A stretch of DNA of 15,138 nucleotides, taken from NCBI GenBank assembly GCA_028282395.1, contig JANQHY010000304.1, positions 1-15,138 on the forward strand. Reading direction: 5' to 3'. Source of the stretch: Gammaproteobacteria bacterium. Its GTDB lineage: Bacteria; Pseudomonadota; Gammaproteobacteria; UBA12402. Position 1 is the first letter of the stretch; every line of letters starts with the position of its first letter. The position numbers and the translations under genes were made by a program. Of the stretch, positions 7,601 to 13,584 are shown piece after piece. The notes beneath the pieces were generated by a model. The model made no database searches and had not been told where the DNA came from. It saw only the letters and a list, made by a program, of their open reading frames with translations.

Positions 7601-8254
7601 GCAAATTTTGATGACATCGATCAGAATTTTAATACCAAATTAAGTACCGCAAAGATGTTGCATGTGCAGGATAGCGATAAAAATGAGCTATTAGCGTATC
7701 ATGAGGAGTCTGAAATTATTAGAACTAACTTAACCGCTTTTACTGTCATGCCTAACGGTTTTGGTCAGGTGTTATTATTTGTATTAACCGGTTCAGTGAT
7801 TGATTTCTTTGAAAAAGGCAGTGCCGATATTCATATACGCTTCTCTACACCATTATGTATTCTACTGATTGGATCAAGTGAATTCGCTTACAGCTGTGCC
7901 CCCAATTTACGTGCGATTCAAGAAGCGCTTGCTACGGTGAGTCCATCGCAGAGAAAAGAGATGGGGGCGATGCTTAGAAAATTTAAAGCAGCATTATCGA
8001 ACTCAGCTAATGATCAACTTCAGGATTTCATGAAGCAAAATCGTGGAGCGACTTCCTTAAGTAGCTATCAGTGGAATGAATTAAAAGAGTTGCTGGATAA
8101 TGCCGAAGGTGCGCCAGATGTTAAGGGTGAGCAATGGCATGATTTCAAGAGGGTGGTTGAAATATGTCTACGTATCCAACTCTTTAATGAAGCGCCAGAG
8201 TATGAAGTAGGGCGTTACCAGCCGCAGCTGCAACCAATATTGGTCTCTTCTTAG
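4646..8254 (+). CDS. very large polytopic membrane protein of unknown function (1202 aa); effector-like
   Basis: I do not recognise this protein. No signal peptide is visible. Residues 1-90 form a helical-looking segment (FKGVNDPSAK at 11-20). Residues 95-200 are low-complexity, rich in S, N and D. Residues 210-450 are soluble, rich in K, Y and charge, with a basic helical stretch at 395-430. Residues 507-524 are strongly acidic. The C-terminal half is membrane-embedded: hydrophobic segments lie near 617-671 (two or three spans), 711-732, 738-779 (about two), 822-846, 860-880, 895-917 and possibly 1037-1054 and 1066-1084. A soluble tail, 1088-1202, ends ILVSS. No enzyme motif was found. The ATG at 4646 has AGGGAA eight bases upstream. 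The first half is markedly A/T-rich: bases 5161-5220 have 16 G/C, against 29 in 10921-10980 of waaF. It stands alone, with its own promoter-like and terminator-like signals. Size, charged N-terminus, membrane block and isolation suit a secreted effector or a large structural membrane protein, but neither is shown. Confidence 0.9.
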   Translation: MLLLQKGIDGFKGVNDPSAKHNLDLLEKNLYKALRTRRKITLWGGLPRMEASLSPINQTLLEMIRAANDEGSSALAKRILDEAAKYWQHLIRSGVENPGLENSKLENNDRSSLLSKANSNDSHSNMNYIAIKSHITKSKSRSDSYNDQIEGPGGSSNGDPLSALIERLNAINNDNDDYDFGDYINDLSDVRDEYYEAFDSIVTNYQARVEGTIRSRYSQKVFCDVYYDDKAYKDAIERPFYKRFFYGGKQFFYNAGRSILGKKGHKEIDYYGKRQGYRNVNKYFIQLIDEISLSPNAPDNLRRIKAVIGDSKEGFDPVKLIVQLHHIFQDMEIDYYGALEQIKERYINELIKQYPLNEVVKRYNLYDQNYNENHYRDALHRFIVYGDDSPLIRGKLKYDLRTAKERLNNYKKEAEKKLKRVKKGINRLAKSVDVGTRIVKQSHPLVAFVNDIENPGDYKELQEHLRKHQASVHSESRIWLVNKSTNKGKLYIIKPDGQSFRFVPDSQDESDLEDVPGFDEDEDDGGSGEITSGGISNKRKSTSNQPLLIDSNKDSQIGFSWHISYDTKSYEKKVKNVNTYTKKISYGYRFCPHYVPFVAMPAFIEEEKQKARAIKGRLLGVAWLSSIFFGIGEGTVALVGFIGVGTIIANPVVFAIFLGGAVVVGVCGFVCNKYLTESDIYNVLKAICIGKWKYLGQLFIDDDGKPIHWSLRIFSFIMGLLAIGSGFAYGVLSAKSLLTILMASHGLHLALGLALCITIPIAGTTAVGIFAIFFYVIVDFIKNRRWNQVASYFRNTYFIGWELWNELSTGQKLLHVFVYSPINFIRLLVAFALIAIITVASFGLFYQKGLAILAAFTDKNLSVVSLIFTSMNAIVSFTFGFDKTQKIFNNASVSGVLLFPIKLIIAIPSLAIAIFLECPLRVIGSAIGRLFGGDPWDKTPRGIGWLFSKACSGLDSFAAWVGSKFPKWTTVVDGHIENRLGSTYRANFDDIDQNFNTKLSTAKMLHVQDSDKNELLAYHEESEIIRTNLTAFTVMPNGFGQVLLFVLTGSVIDFFEKGSADIHIRFSTPLCILLIGSSEFAYSCAPNLRAIQEALATVSPSQRKEMGAMLRKFKAALSNSANDQLQDFMKQNRGATSLSSYQWNELKELLDNAEGAPDVKGEQWHDFKRVVEICLRIQLFNEAPEYEVGRYQPQLQPILVSS

Positions 8255-8272
8255 TATTGTGGACCATAACCT

Positions 8273-8299
8273 TAACCTTATCAGGTTAGCGCTTTTTTT
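8273..8299 (+). terminator. probable rho-independent terminator after the 1202-residue gene
   Basis: TAACCT-TATC-AGGTTA makes a six-base-pair stem with a four-base loop, followed four bases later by seven T residues (8293-8299). It starts 19 bases after the stop codon. The stem is short and A/T-rich, so efficiency may be modest. Confidence 0.5.
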
Positions 8300-8305
8300 G
8301 GTTGG

Positions 8306-8333
8306 CTCCTCTCCCATTTTTATGGGAGAGGAG
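8306..8333. repeat. perfect 12-bp inverted repeat with TTTT loop
   Basis: CTCCTCTCCCAT and ATGGGAGAGGAG flank TTTT (8318-8321). AGCGCT occurs on both sides (8288-8293 and 8334-8339) and can pair as an outer stem. It lies between two convergent genes, but no T-run follows the stem in either direction, so it is not a standard intrinsic terminator. It could be a transcript-stabilising hairpin, a protein-binding site or a dispersed palindromic element. Confidence 0.8.
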
Positions 8334-8399
8334 AGCGCTGGAGCAGCTAATGTCTGTAAGCCAAAGAGGTGGTCCCTTGATTTTCAGATGCGCTTAAGC

Positions 8400-9122
8400 T
8401 TATCTAGACAGACTAGAGCCCCTACGATACTTGTTTGAATATGTCGCATGAAAAAAAAGTGATCGATCAAGGCAAGAAGCCTCGGCGCCATATTTTTCTC
8501 CAATATGTTGCTGAAAACTATTCATTGCTGGTATGTTAGAGGCTGCAGGGATGACTAAATCATTGTCATTAATTTTGCTGCGGTCAAATACGAGTGTGCA
8601 TGCGGGGATATCATCAGACTGAAGATGCTTCACTCCATCAGTCTCTTTTAGCTGAGAACGTTTTATTCCCTTTTGTATGTCACAGGCAGCCGCTGGAATA
8701 ACGACTTTGACATCATAAGCGCACAGCGCCAATGCGGCTTTTGACCGGTTTAGTGCATTGACTAACTCAATATATGCTTCGGGTAGCATGCTATCTTGAT
8801 AACCGAGAAAGGTAAAATAATGGTAATCTGCGGCCAAAGAGATAGCTTGGTTGAAAAAATTTACATCGTTGTGATCGTCGGTGACGATATCAGTATTTAT
8901 AACCTGCTGCTGTGACGCCTGCGGCCAAATAAATGATTCAACTAATTTAGTGATTTTGCTAATTGCACTTGGTGAGAAATTCTTTGTAATAATAATTAAT
9001 GCAATTTGCTGATATTGCTGTCCTGATAAAGCAAACAGACAGTAGGAGAGTTGTTCAAACGCATTCATATCATCAAAAGGGATAATCACTGCTAGTGTAT
9101 TATGATTGTATTCATTGGCCAT
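8400..9122 (-). CDS. glycosyltransferase family 2-like protein with a degenerate DXD region
   Basis: The 240-residue protein opens with a GT-A-like first strand, TLAVIIPFDDMN (9-20), then a helix and the second strand IALIIITKNF (40-49). The segment YFTFLGYQDSMLPEAY (102-117) sits where family-2 enzymes carry the metal-binding DXD; here only D110 of the usual acidic cluster remains. A later strand, TLVFDRSKI (176-184), is also typical of these enzymes. No membrane span is seen, so it would act at the cytoplasmic face. The ATG at 9122 has AGGA about eight bases upstream and starts one base after the stop of the preceding glycosyltransferase gene, so the two are almost certainly co-transcribed and perhaps partners. 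The context suggests LPS or capsule assembly. The fold assignment is by pattern; it may be a weakly active or non-catalytic relative. Confidence 0.8.
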   Translation of the reverse strand: MANEYNHNTLAVIIPFDDMNAFEQLSYCLFALSGQQYQQIALIIITKNFSPSAISKITKLVESFIWPQASQQQVINTDIVTDDHNDVNFFNQAISLAADYHYFTFLGYQDSMLPEAYIELVNALNRSKAALALCAYDVKVVIPAAACDIQKGIKRSQLKETDGVKHLQSDDIPACTLVFDRSKINDNDLVIPAASNIPAMNSFQQHIGEKYGAEASCLDRSLFFHATYSNKYRRGSSLSR

Positions 9123-9123
9123 G

Positions 9124-10077
9124 CTACTTTCCTGCTGTTTTCTCGGAAAAACCTAGTACTTTATTAAATTGAGGAATATCTTTTGTCGTGGTAATTTTTG
9201 GTAGGTGATCGATCTTGGGTAGTGCTTCAAGATTAGAAAAGAACTTTTCAATAACTAGTCTCTCTTCACACCAGCGTCTAAATGCTGGATGCCCCCATTT
9301 ATGTCCCATATAACGATAGGAGAGGTATAAATTCTTTCTCACATTCGCATTATTTATTTTATTGCTAGGGTCATGATAGCAGTAGGCCCAAATACAGCAC
9401 TTTATGGGAAAATCGGCATGACGTACGCGCCATGATAAGTCTAAATCCTCACAGTATAGAAAAAGATTTCCATCAAACCCTTGAGTAATTTCATAGAGCT
9501 TTTTAGGGAGTAAACAGCAAGCACCTGAGGCCCAATTAATATCAAGTGAATTTTTTTTAGCAAAACGGCGAAAATTTGCAACAGGTGTTAATACGCCTTC
9601 AATTAAGCAGCTATGTTGGTGGGCAACTGATTGCTTAATCATCCGCGATAGTGCTAGTGGGTGTAAAAAGCCATCAGGATTAACGGCAAAGTAGAGATCA
9701 CTATTCATCTTGGTGAAAGCATGTTGCATGACAATATTGTTGCCAGTTGCTGCACCAACATTTCCTTGAGAAGGTAATAGTATAACATCATACTGTTGAA
9801 AAAGCGCTAATATCTCACTACTCTGCGCATCACCATTATTAATGGCGATAATATTTACTGTTGCAGGCGCTACTTCTTGACTATTGCGAATGCTTTTTAA
9901 TAACCACTCAATTTCATCTTTACTATTATTGTAAAATACAATACCGATGGTTGCTGTTAGCGGGGTAATGACCGCATTAACGCCCAATTGCGCATTAATT
10001 TGACGATTATTGACTTTTCGCTTAAAAATTACCATAGAAAAAAATAGCCATTTAATTTGTTGTATTAATAACACCAT
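9124..10077 (-). CDS. glycosyltransferase family 2, rhamnosyltransferase-like
   Basis: The 317-residue protein has the motif order of dTDP-rhamnosyl-type family-2 enzymes. TIGIVFYNNS (43-52) is the first strand, and INNGDA (79-84) and LLPSQGNVGAATGNN (100-114) bind the nucleotide sugar. FAVNPDGFLHP (130-140) gives the NPD version of the metal motif. ASGACCLLPKKLYE (183-196) and FLYCEDLDLSWRVR (206-219) form the acceptor region with the catalytic acid ED. It probably adds a sugar to a lipid-linked or LPS acceptor on the inner membrane's cytoplasmic face; the sugar cannot be read. The first ATG (10077) has no good ribosome site and lies only about seven bases after the predicted transcription start. 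ATG 10035 (residue 15) also lacks one, so the start is uncertain. It is the first gene of a two-gene leftward unit, divergent from the zinc-finger/waaF/waaC cluster. Confidence 0.9.
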   Translation of the reverse strand: MVLLIQQIKWLFFSMVIFKRKVNNRQINAQLGVNAVITPLTATIGIVFYNNSKDEIEWLLKSIRNSQEVAPATVNIIAINNGDAQSSEILALFQQYDVILLPSQGNVGAATGNNIVMQHAFTKMNSDLYFAVNPDGFLHPLALSRMIKQSVAHQHSCLIEGVLTPVANFRRFAKKNSLDINWASGACCLLPKKLYEITQGFDGNLFLYCEDLDLSWRVRHADFPIKCCIWAYCYHDPSNKINNANVRKNLYLSYRYMGHKWGHPAFRRWCEERLVIEKFFSNLEALPKIDHLPKITTTKDIPQFNKVLGFSEKTAGK

Positions 10078-10090
10078 AAAAACGTCTAAG

Positions 10091-10119
10091 ATTATAACAG
10101 CATCTTTTTTTTGCTACAA
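10091..10119 (-). promoter_or_regulatory. extended -10 promoter of the two-gene glycosyltransferase unit
   Basis: On the minus strand a perfect TATAAT (10096-10091) is preceded by TG one base away, an extended -10. TTGTAG lies 17 bases further upstream as a poor -35. Transcription would start near 10084, giving an unusually short leader if ATG 10077 is used. A run of eight A residues on this strand lies in the spacer. Confidence 0.55.
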
Positions 10120-10323
10120 TCTTTATGTCTTAGCTAGTATCTTGTTTGATCTAAATAAAGTACCGCGGCACGACGGCGGGGTCGCAGCACAGCGAGAGGT
10201 TAGAAATTGCAGGAGAATGGGGAGCAGGGGTCTTAGGACAATGGGGTATCAGCGTTATGAAACAACATTTGGCCAACTGCAGTAGCTATGATACACTTTA
10301 GCGCAGTACATATAGGGCATTTG
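10120..10323. other. divergent intergenic region with a G-rich block
   Basis: Between the divergent glycosyltransferase and zinc-finger genes lies a G/C-rich stretch (about 10162-10250) unlike the A/T-rich spacers elsewhere in the window. It shows several GGGG runs, and no gene or RNA family was recognised in it. A possible rightward promoter is TTGCTA (10111-10116) with TAGTAT (10135-10140) 18 bases later. It may be a long leader of the waaF transcript or the remains of a lost gene. Confidence 0.4.
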
Positions 10324-10536
10324 ATGATGAAAGATAAAGGCAACCGCGCTTGTGAACAGCGCCAATATGAGGTCACTGCAGCAGAATTGCCGCTCTGTTG
10401 CCCACCACAGGGCAGCCGAGTATGGGACACGCATCCGCGGGTCTATTTGCCTATTGCAGAGAGTGGTCATGAAGTCTGCCCCTATTGTGGTGCGGAATAT
10501 CGACTAAAAGACTTCCAACGTGACGACAACAGCTAA
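10324..10536 (+). CDS. small zinc-finger protein, zf-CHCC type
   Basis: The 70-residue protein carries the CHCC zinc-finger layout: a cysteine in ELPLCCPP (C25 or C26), DTHPRVYLPI with H37, and VCPYCGAEYRL with C52 and C55. The domain is shared with the mitochondrial complex I subunit NDUFS6 and with small bacterial proteins of unknown role. In other gammaproteobacteria such a gene commonly precedes waaF, as here. Tandem ATGs at 10324 and 10327 follow AGGG by six or nine bases; an upstream in-frame ATG at 10288 has no ribosome site. The end overlaps the start of waaF by 17 bases, which implies coupled translation. Confidence 0.85.
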   Translation: MMKDKGNRACEQRQYEVTAAELPLCCPPQGSRVWDTHPRVYLPIAESGHEVCPYCGAEYRLKDFQRDDNS

Positions 10537-11632
10537 AGTTAATGACAATCGTGGTTTAATCATTGCACCGGCTTGGGTTGGTGATGCAGTGATGGCACAG
10601 GTGTTGCTGAAGTCTCTTCTCCAGCAGCATACTGATTTAACCCTTGATGTTGCTGCCCCGCCAGCTTTGATGCCGCTATTTGAGCGGATGGCTGAAGTCA
10701 ATCAGGTGTTAGCGCTACCATTTAAACATGGTGAGTTATCGCTATTAAAACGCATTCAGCTCGGGAGGACACTGCGTGCCCACCATTATAATTTTGCCTG
10801 GGTATTACCCAATTCATGGAAATCAGCGCTAGTTCCACTATTTGCGCGCGCCAAACGGCGTATCGGTTGGCTTGGTGAGATGCGCTATCTGTTGCTAAAC
10901 GATTGGCGTAAACTAGATAAGCAACGACTGCCACTGATGGCCGAGCGATTTTTAGCATTAGGTAAATCTAGCGCTGATTGGCGGCAGTGGTTACATCAGA
11001 CAGCAGCAGCCGATAACACTACGTTTGTTCAGCGCTATCCACAGCTAGTGCCATCATTGCAGGTTTCTCCTACTCAGCTGCAGAGCAGCTGTCACGCTGT
11101 TAATTTCCAAGCTGATGAAAGTCAGCCACTATTAGCACTTTGTCCTGGCGCCGCTTTTGGCTGGTCAAAGCGCTGGCTGCCGGACTATTTTTCTGAGGTG
11201 GCTAATCACTATCTGCAGCGTGGTTTTGCGGTTGCCATTTTTGGTCAGGGAGAAGCGGATCAGGCGGCTGCGGAGACTATTATGGCGGCAACAGCACAGC
11301 AATGCCATAATTTTGTTGGGCGGACAACATTAGCTCAAGCGATTGATCTGCTCTCTCTCGCTGCGGTAGTTGTAACCAATGACTCTGGCTTAATGCATAT
11401 TGCTTGCGCATTAAATCGCCGAGTGGTAGCGATCTATGGCTCCTCCAGCCCTAACTTCACCCCACCATTGGGCCATCAAGTGGCGATCTGCTATCTTTCT
11501 ATAGAGTGCAGCCCCTGTTTTGCCCGTGACTGTCCACTGAAACATTTTCGCTGTATGCGTGAGCTATTACCACAGCAGGTGATTGGCGCAATTGATCGAC
11601 TCTATGCGCAGACACAACGAGGTCAATCATGA
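10520..11632 (+). CDS. waaF: ADP-heptose:LPS heptosyltransferase II
   Basis: This GT-B enzyme (family 9) adds the second heptose of the LPS inner core at the cytoplasmic face of the inner membrane. In the 370-residue chain, IIAPAWVGDAVMAQ (14-27) is the N-terminal signature with D22, CPGAAFGWSKRW (208-219) binds ADP-heptose, and NDSGLMHIACAL (287-298) with GSSSPNFTPPLG (307-318) completes the nucleotide site. A cysteine group, C330, C333, C338 and C345, is typical of WaaF. The start is GTG at 10520, inside the end of the zinc-finger gene, with only a weak upstream purine stretch; translation probably depends on coupling. About ten residues precede the usual N-terminus, so a slightly later start is possible, though no ATG is in frame there. 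It overlaps waaC by four bases (ATGA). Confidence 0.95.
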   Translation: MTTTAKVNDNRGLIIAPAWVGDAVMAQVLLKSLLQQHTDLTLDVAAPPALMPLFERMAEVNQVLALPFKHGELSLLKRIQLGRTLRAHHYNFAWVLPNSWKSALVPLFARAKRRIGWLGEMRYLLLNDWRKLDKQRLPLMAERFLALGKSSADWRQWLHQTAAADNTTFVQRYPQLVPSLQVSPTQLQSSCHAVNFQADESQPLLALCPGAAFGWSKRWLPDYFSEVANHYLQRGFAVAIFGQGEADQAAAETIMAATAQQCHNFVGRTTLAQAIDLLSLAAVVVTNDSGLMHIACALNRRVVAIYGSSSPNFTPPLGHQVAICYLSIECSPCFARDCPLKHFRCMRELLPQQVIGAIDRLYAQTQRGQS

Positions 11633-12642
11633 AAATATTGATTATCAAAATGTCATCGATGGGTGATATTATTCATGCCTTAACGGCGTTAACGGCGGCG
11701 GTAAAAGCAGTTCCCTGTTTACGCGCTGATTGGGTAGCGGAAGAAGCATTTGTGGAAATTCCTGCCTGGCATCCACAGGTTGACCGTGTGATTCCGATTG
11801 CTTTACGGCGTTGGGGCAAGGCGCCATGGAAAGCTTGGTCAAGTGGTGAGTGGCGCCGTTTTTATCAGCAACTGCGTCATGAGTCCTATGATCTAGTGAT
11901 TGATGCTCAGGGGTTGATTAAAAGTAGTGTTATCACTCGCTTGAGTCGAGGTAGGCGTGTCGGCCTGGATAAGCATTCATTATGGGAGCCACTGTCTCGC
12001 TTTGGTTATCAGCGCCACTGTTCAGTTGATCCTGATCAACACGCGATTATTCGTGTCAATAAACTGTTTGCCCAAGCATTACACTATAGCTATTCAGCAG
12101 AAATTGATTATGGTTTAGAGCGCCAACAATTCACTCAGACAAAAACGCACAAACCCTATCTATTATTTTTACATGGTACCAGTTGGCAGACTAAGCTGTG
12201 GCCTTATAGTCATTGGTTAGCATTAGCTAAGCGCGCGCAACAAGCAGGACATAATGTTTATGTTAGCTGGGGCAATACTGTTGAGCAGCAGCGTGCAAAG
12301 GCTTTAGCGGCCGATTGTGAGGCGGTAACAGTGCTGGATAGAATGGGGTTAACTGAGATGGCAGGCGTGATTGCTAATGCAAAAGCGGTCATTGCGGTTG
12401 ATACCGGTCTAGGCCATTTAGCTGCAGCGCTGTCGGTACCAACACTATCACTCTATGGCCCAACCCAGTGGAGTGAAGTAGGCGCAATGGGTAATCATCA
12501 ACACCATCTAAGTGCGCCACTAAGTTGCCGCAAACGCTGTTCACGTCATCGCTGTATGAACAGTCGCAACTATAGTTCGGCCTGTCTATCAGCTATTATG
12601 CCGGCTCAAGTATGGTCTGAACTTTGTGCTATAATCGATTGA
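11629..12642 (+). CDS. waaC: ADP-heptose:LPS heptosyltransferase I
   Basis: This GT-B enzyme (family 9) transfers the first heptose onto Kdo of the LPS inner core. The 337-residue chain starts MKILIIKMSSMGDIIHALTA, with D13 at the position of the catalytic aspartate of E. coli WaaC. FLHGTSWQTKLWP (180-192) contains the lysine (K189) expected to contact ADP-heptose, and VDTGLGHLAAAL (257-268) with LYGPTQWSEVG (275-285) forms the C-terminal nucleotide site. Its ATG overlaps the waaF stop as ATGA, so translation is coupled. One oddity is a basic cysteine cluster near the C-terminus, C300, C304, C309 and C319, resembling the cysteine group of WaaF. The exporter gene starts 48 bases downstream on the same strand. 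Confidence 0.95.
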   Translation: MKILIIKMSSMGDIIHALTALTAAVKAVPCLRADWVAEEAFVEIPAWHPQVDRVIPIALRRWGKAPWKAWSSGEWRRFYQQLRHESYDLVIDAQGLIKSSVITRLSRGRRVGLDKHSLWEPLSRFGYQRHCSVDPDQHAIIRVNKLFAQALHYSYSAEIDYGLERQQFTQTKTHKPYLLFLHGTSWQTKLWPYSHWLALAKRAQQAGHNVYVSWGNTVEQQRAKALAADCEAVTVLDRMGLTEMAGVIANAKAVIAVDTGLGHLAAALSVPTLSLYGPTQWSEVGAMGNHQHHLSAPLSCRKRCSRHRCMNSRNYSSACLSAIMPAQVWSELCAIID

Positions 12643-12690
12643 AACAGTTTTAATTTGTATCATATCGGATCCTTTGCCGGGAGAATAATA

Positions 12691-13584
12691 ATGAATAGGG
12701 CGCAACTTTTTGCTATTTCAGCGGCGCTGTGTAATGCCTCAGTAGGGGTATTAAGTGTTGGTCTGTTTAGTGAGGGGTTGAGTCCAATCGAGGTAGCTTT
12801 TTATAAATGTTTAATTGCTTTTATCTGCTTAAGTTTACCACTGTTCTTTAGTGCTACATTGCGGCGAGCAGTGTGGCAGCTCAGATCTGAGTTGTTACTA
12901 ATTACCTTAATGGCGTTCTCAGGTATTTTCATTCTCTACTTTTTTGAAACAATGGCCTATCATCATAGCCATATTCCAGCCGTAATCTTTACCCTACTTG
13001 GCTCAGCAACCGTGACAACCTTTATTGGTAGCAAGCTATTATTGCAAACTTCACTCCATCGATTGCAATTGATCGGATTTCTATCGGCACTGACTGGACT
13101 GTTTCTTCTCTATTATGGTTCCGATGATAAAGCACAGTTAAACTATGGTATTTTATTGGCAGTGATTGCTGGTATCGGCTATGGGCTATTTTTTATTTTA
13201 GGTAAAATGGGGACAAAGCCACTTGTCGGTATTGCTATGTTATGGTGGCTATTAGCGTTAGGTACGCTCTTTCTTAGTGTATTGATGCCATTTGTCCATC
13301 CACATTTATTGTCAATACATAGTCTTTTTACCATGACACTTCTGGCACTACTACCAACCATTGGGGGGTTCTATTTTGCTACACGAGCCTTGATGTTGAC
13401 GTCGGCAACCGAGGTACAAATGTTGGGTCTGCTCGAGCCGGTATTTGCTTCACTATTGGCGCTGTTACTATACCATCAATGGCTAAGTCATTTAGCACTG
13501 TTAGGCGCTTTCTACATTATGCTATCTATCTACCTCGAGTTGCTTGCTAATCGACGTCGCTTGCTATGCCGTAGTGATTCATGA
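12691..13584 (+). CDS. EamA/DMT-superfamily transporter, ten-span type
   Basis: This is a 297-residue inner-membrane protein with about ten hydrophobic spans in two similar halves, as in EamA-family metabolite exporters. The first half runs from MNRAQLFAIS to LLYYGS, with the repeat-typical FYKCLIAFICL and IPAVIFTLLGSATVT. The second half starts at about LNYGILLAVIAGIGYG and ends with EVQMLGLLEPVFASLLALL, the characteristic penultimate-helix motif. The substrate cannot be read; amino acids or related metabolites are common in the family. The ATG at 12691 has GGGAG about eight bases upstream, whereas a longer frame would need TTG at 12655 with no site. It may be read through from waaC. Its last codons, TCA TGA, are shared with the convergent MFS gene. 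Confidence 0.92.
   Translation: MNRAQLFAISAALCNASVGVLSVGLFSEGLSPIEVAFYKCLIAFICLSLPLFFSATLRRAVWQLRSELLLITLMAFSGIFILYFFETMAYHHSHIPAVIFTLLGSATVTTFIGSKLLLQTSLHRLQLIGFLSALTGLFLLYYGSDDKAQLNYGILLAVIAGIGYGLFFILGKMGTKPLVGIAMLWWLLALGTLFLSVLMPFVHPHLLSIHSLFTMTLLALLPTIGGFYFATRALMLTSATEVQMLGLLEPVFASLLALLLYHQWLSHLALLGAFYIMLSIYLELLANRRRLLCRSDS

Noticed and set aside
10010..10285. Rightward 91-codon frame antisense to the glycosyltransferase start
   Set aside because: It is mostly the reverse of a well-supported gene and its promoter, with no domain and no ribosome site.
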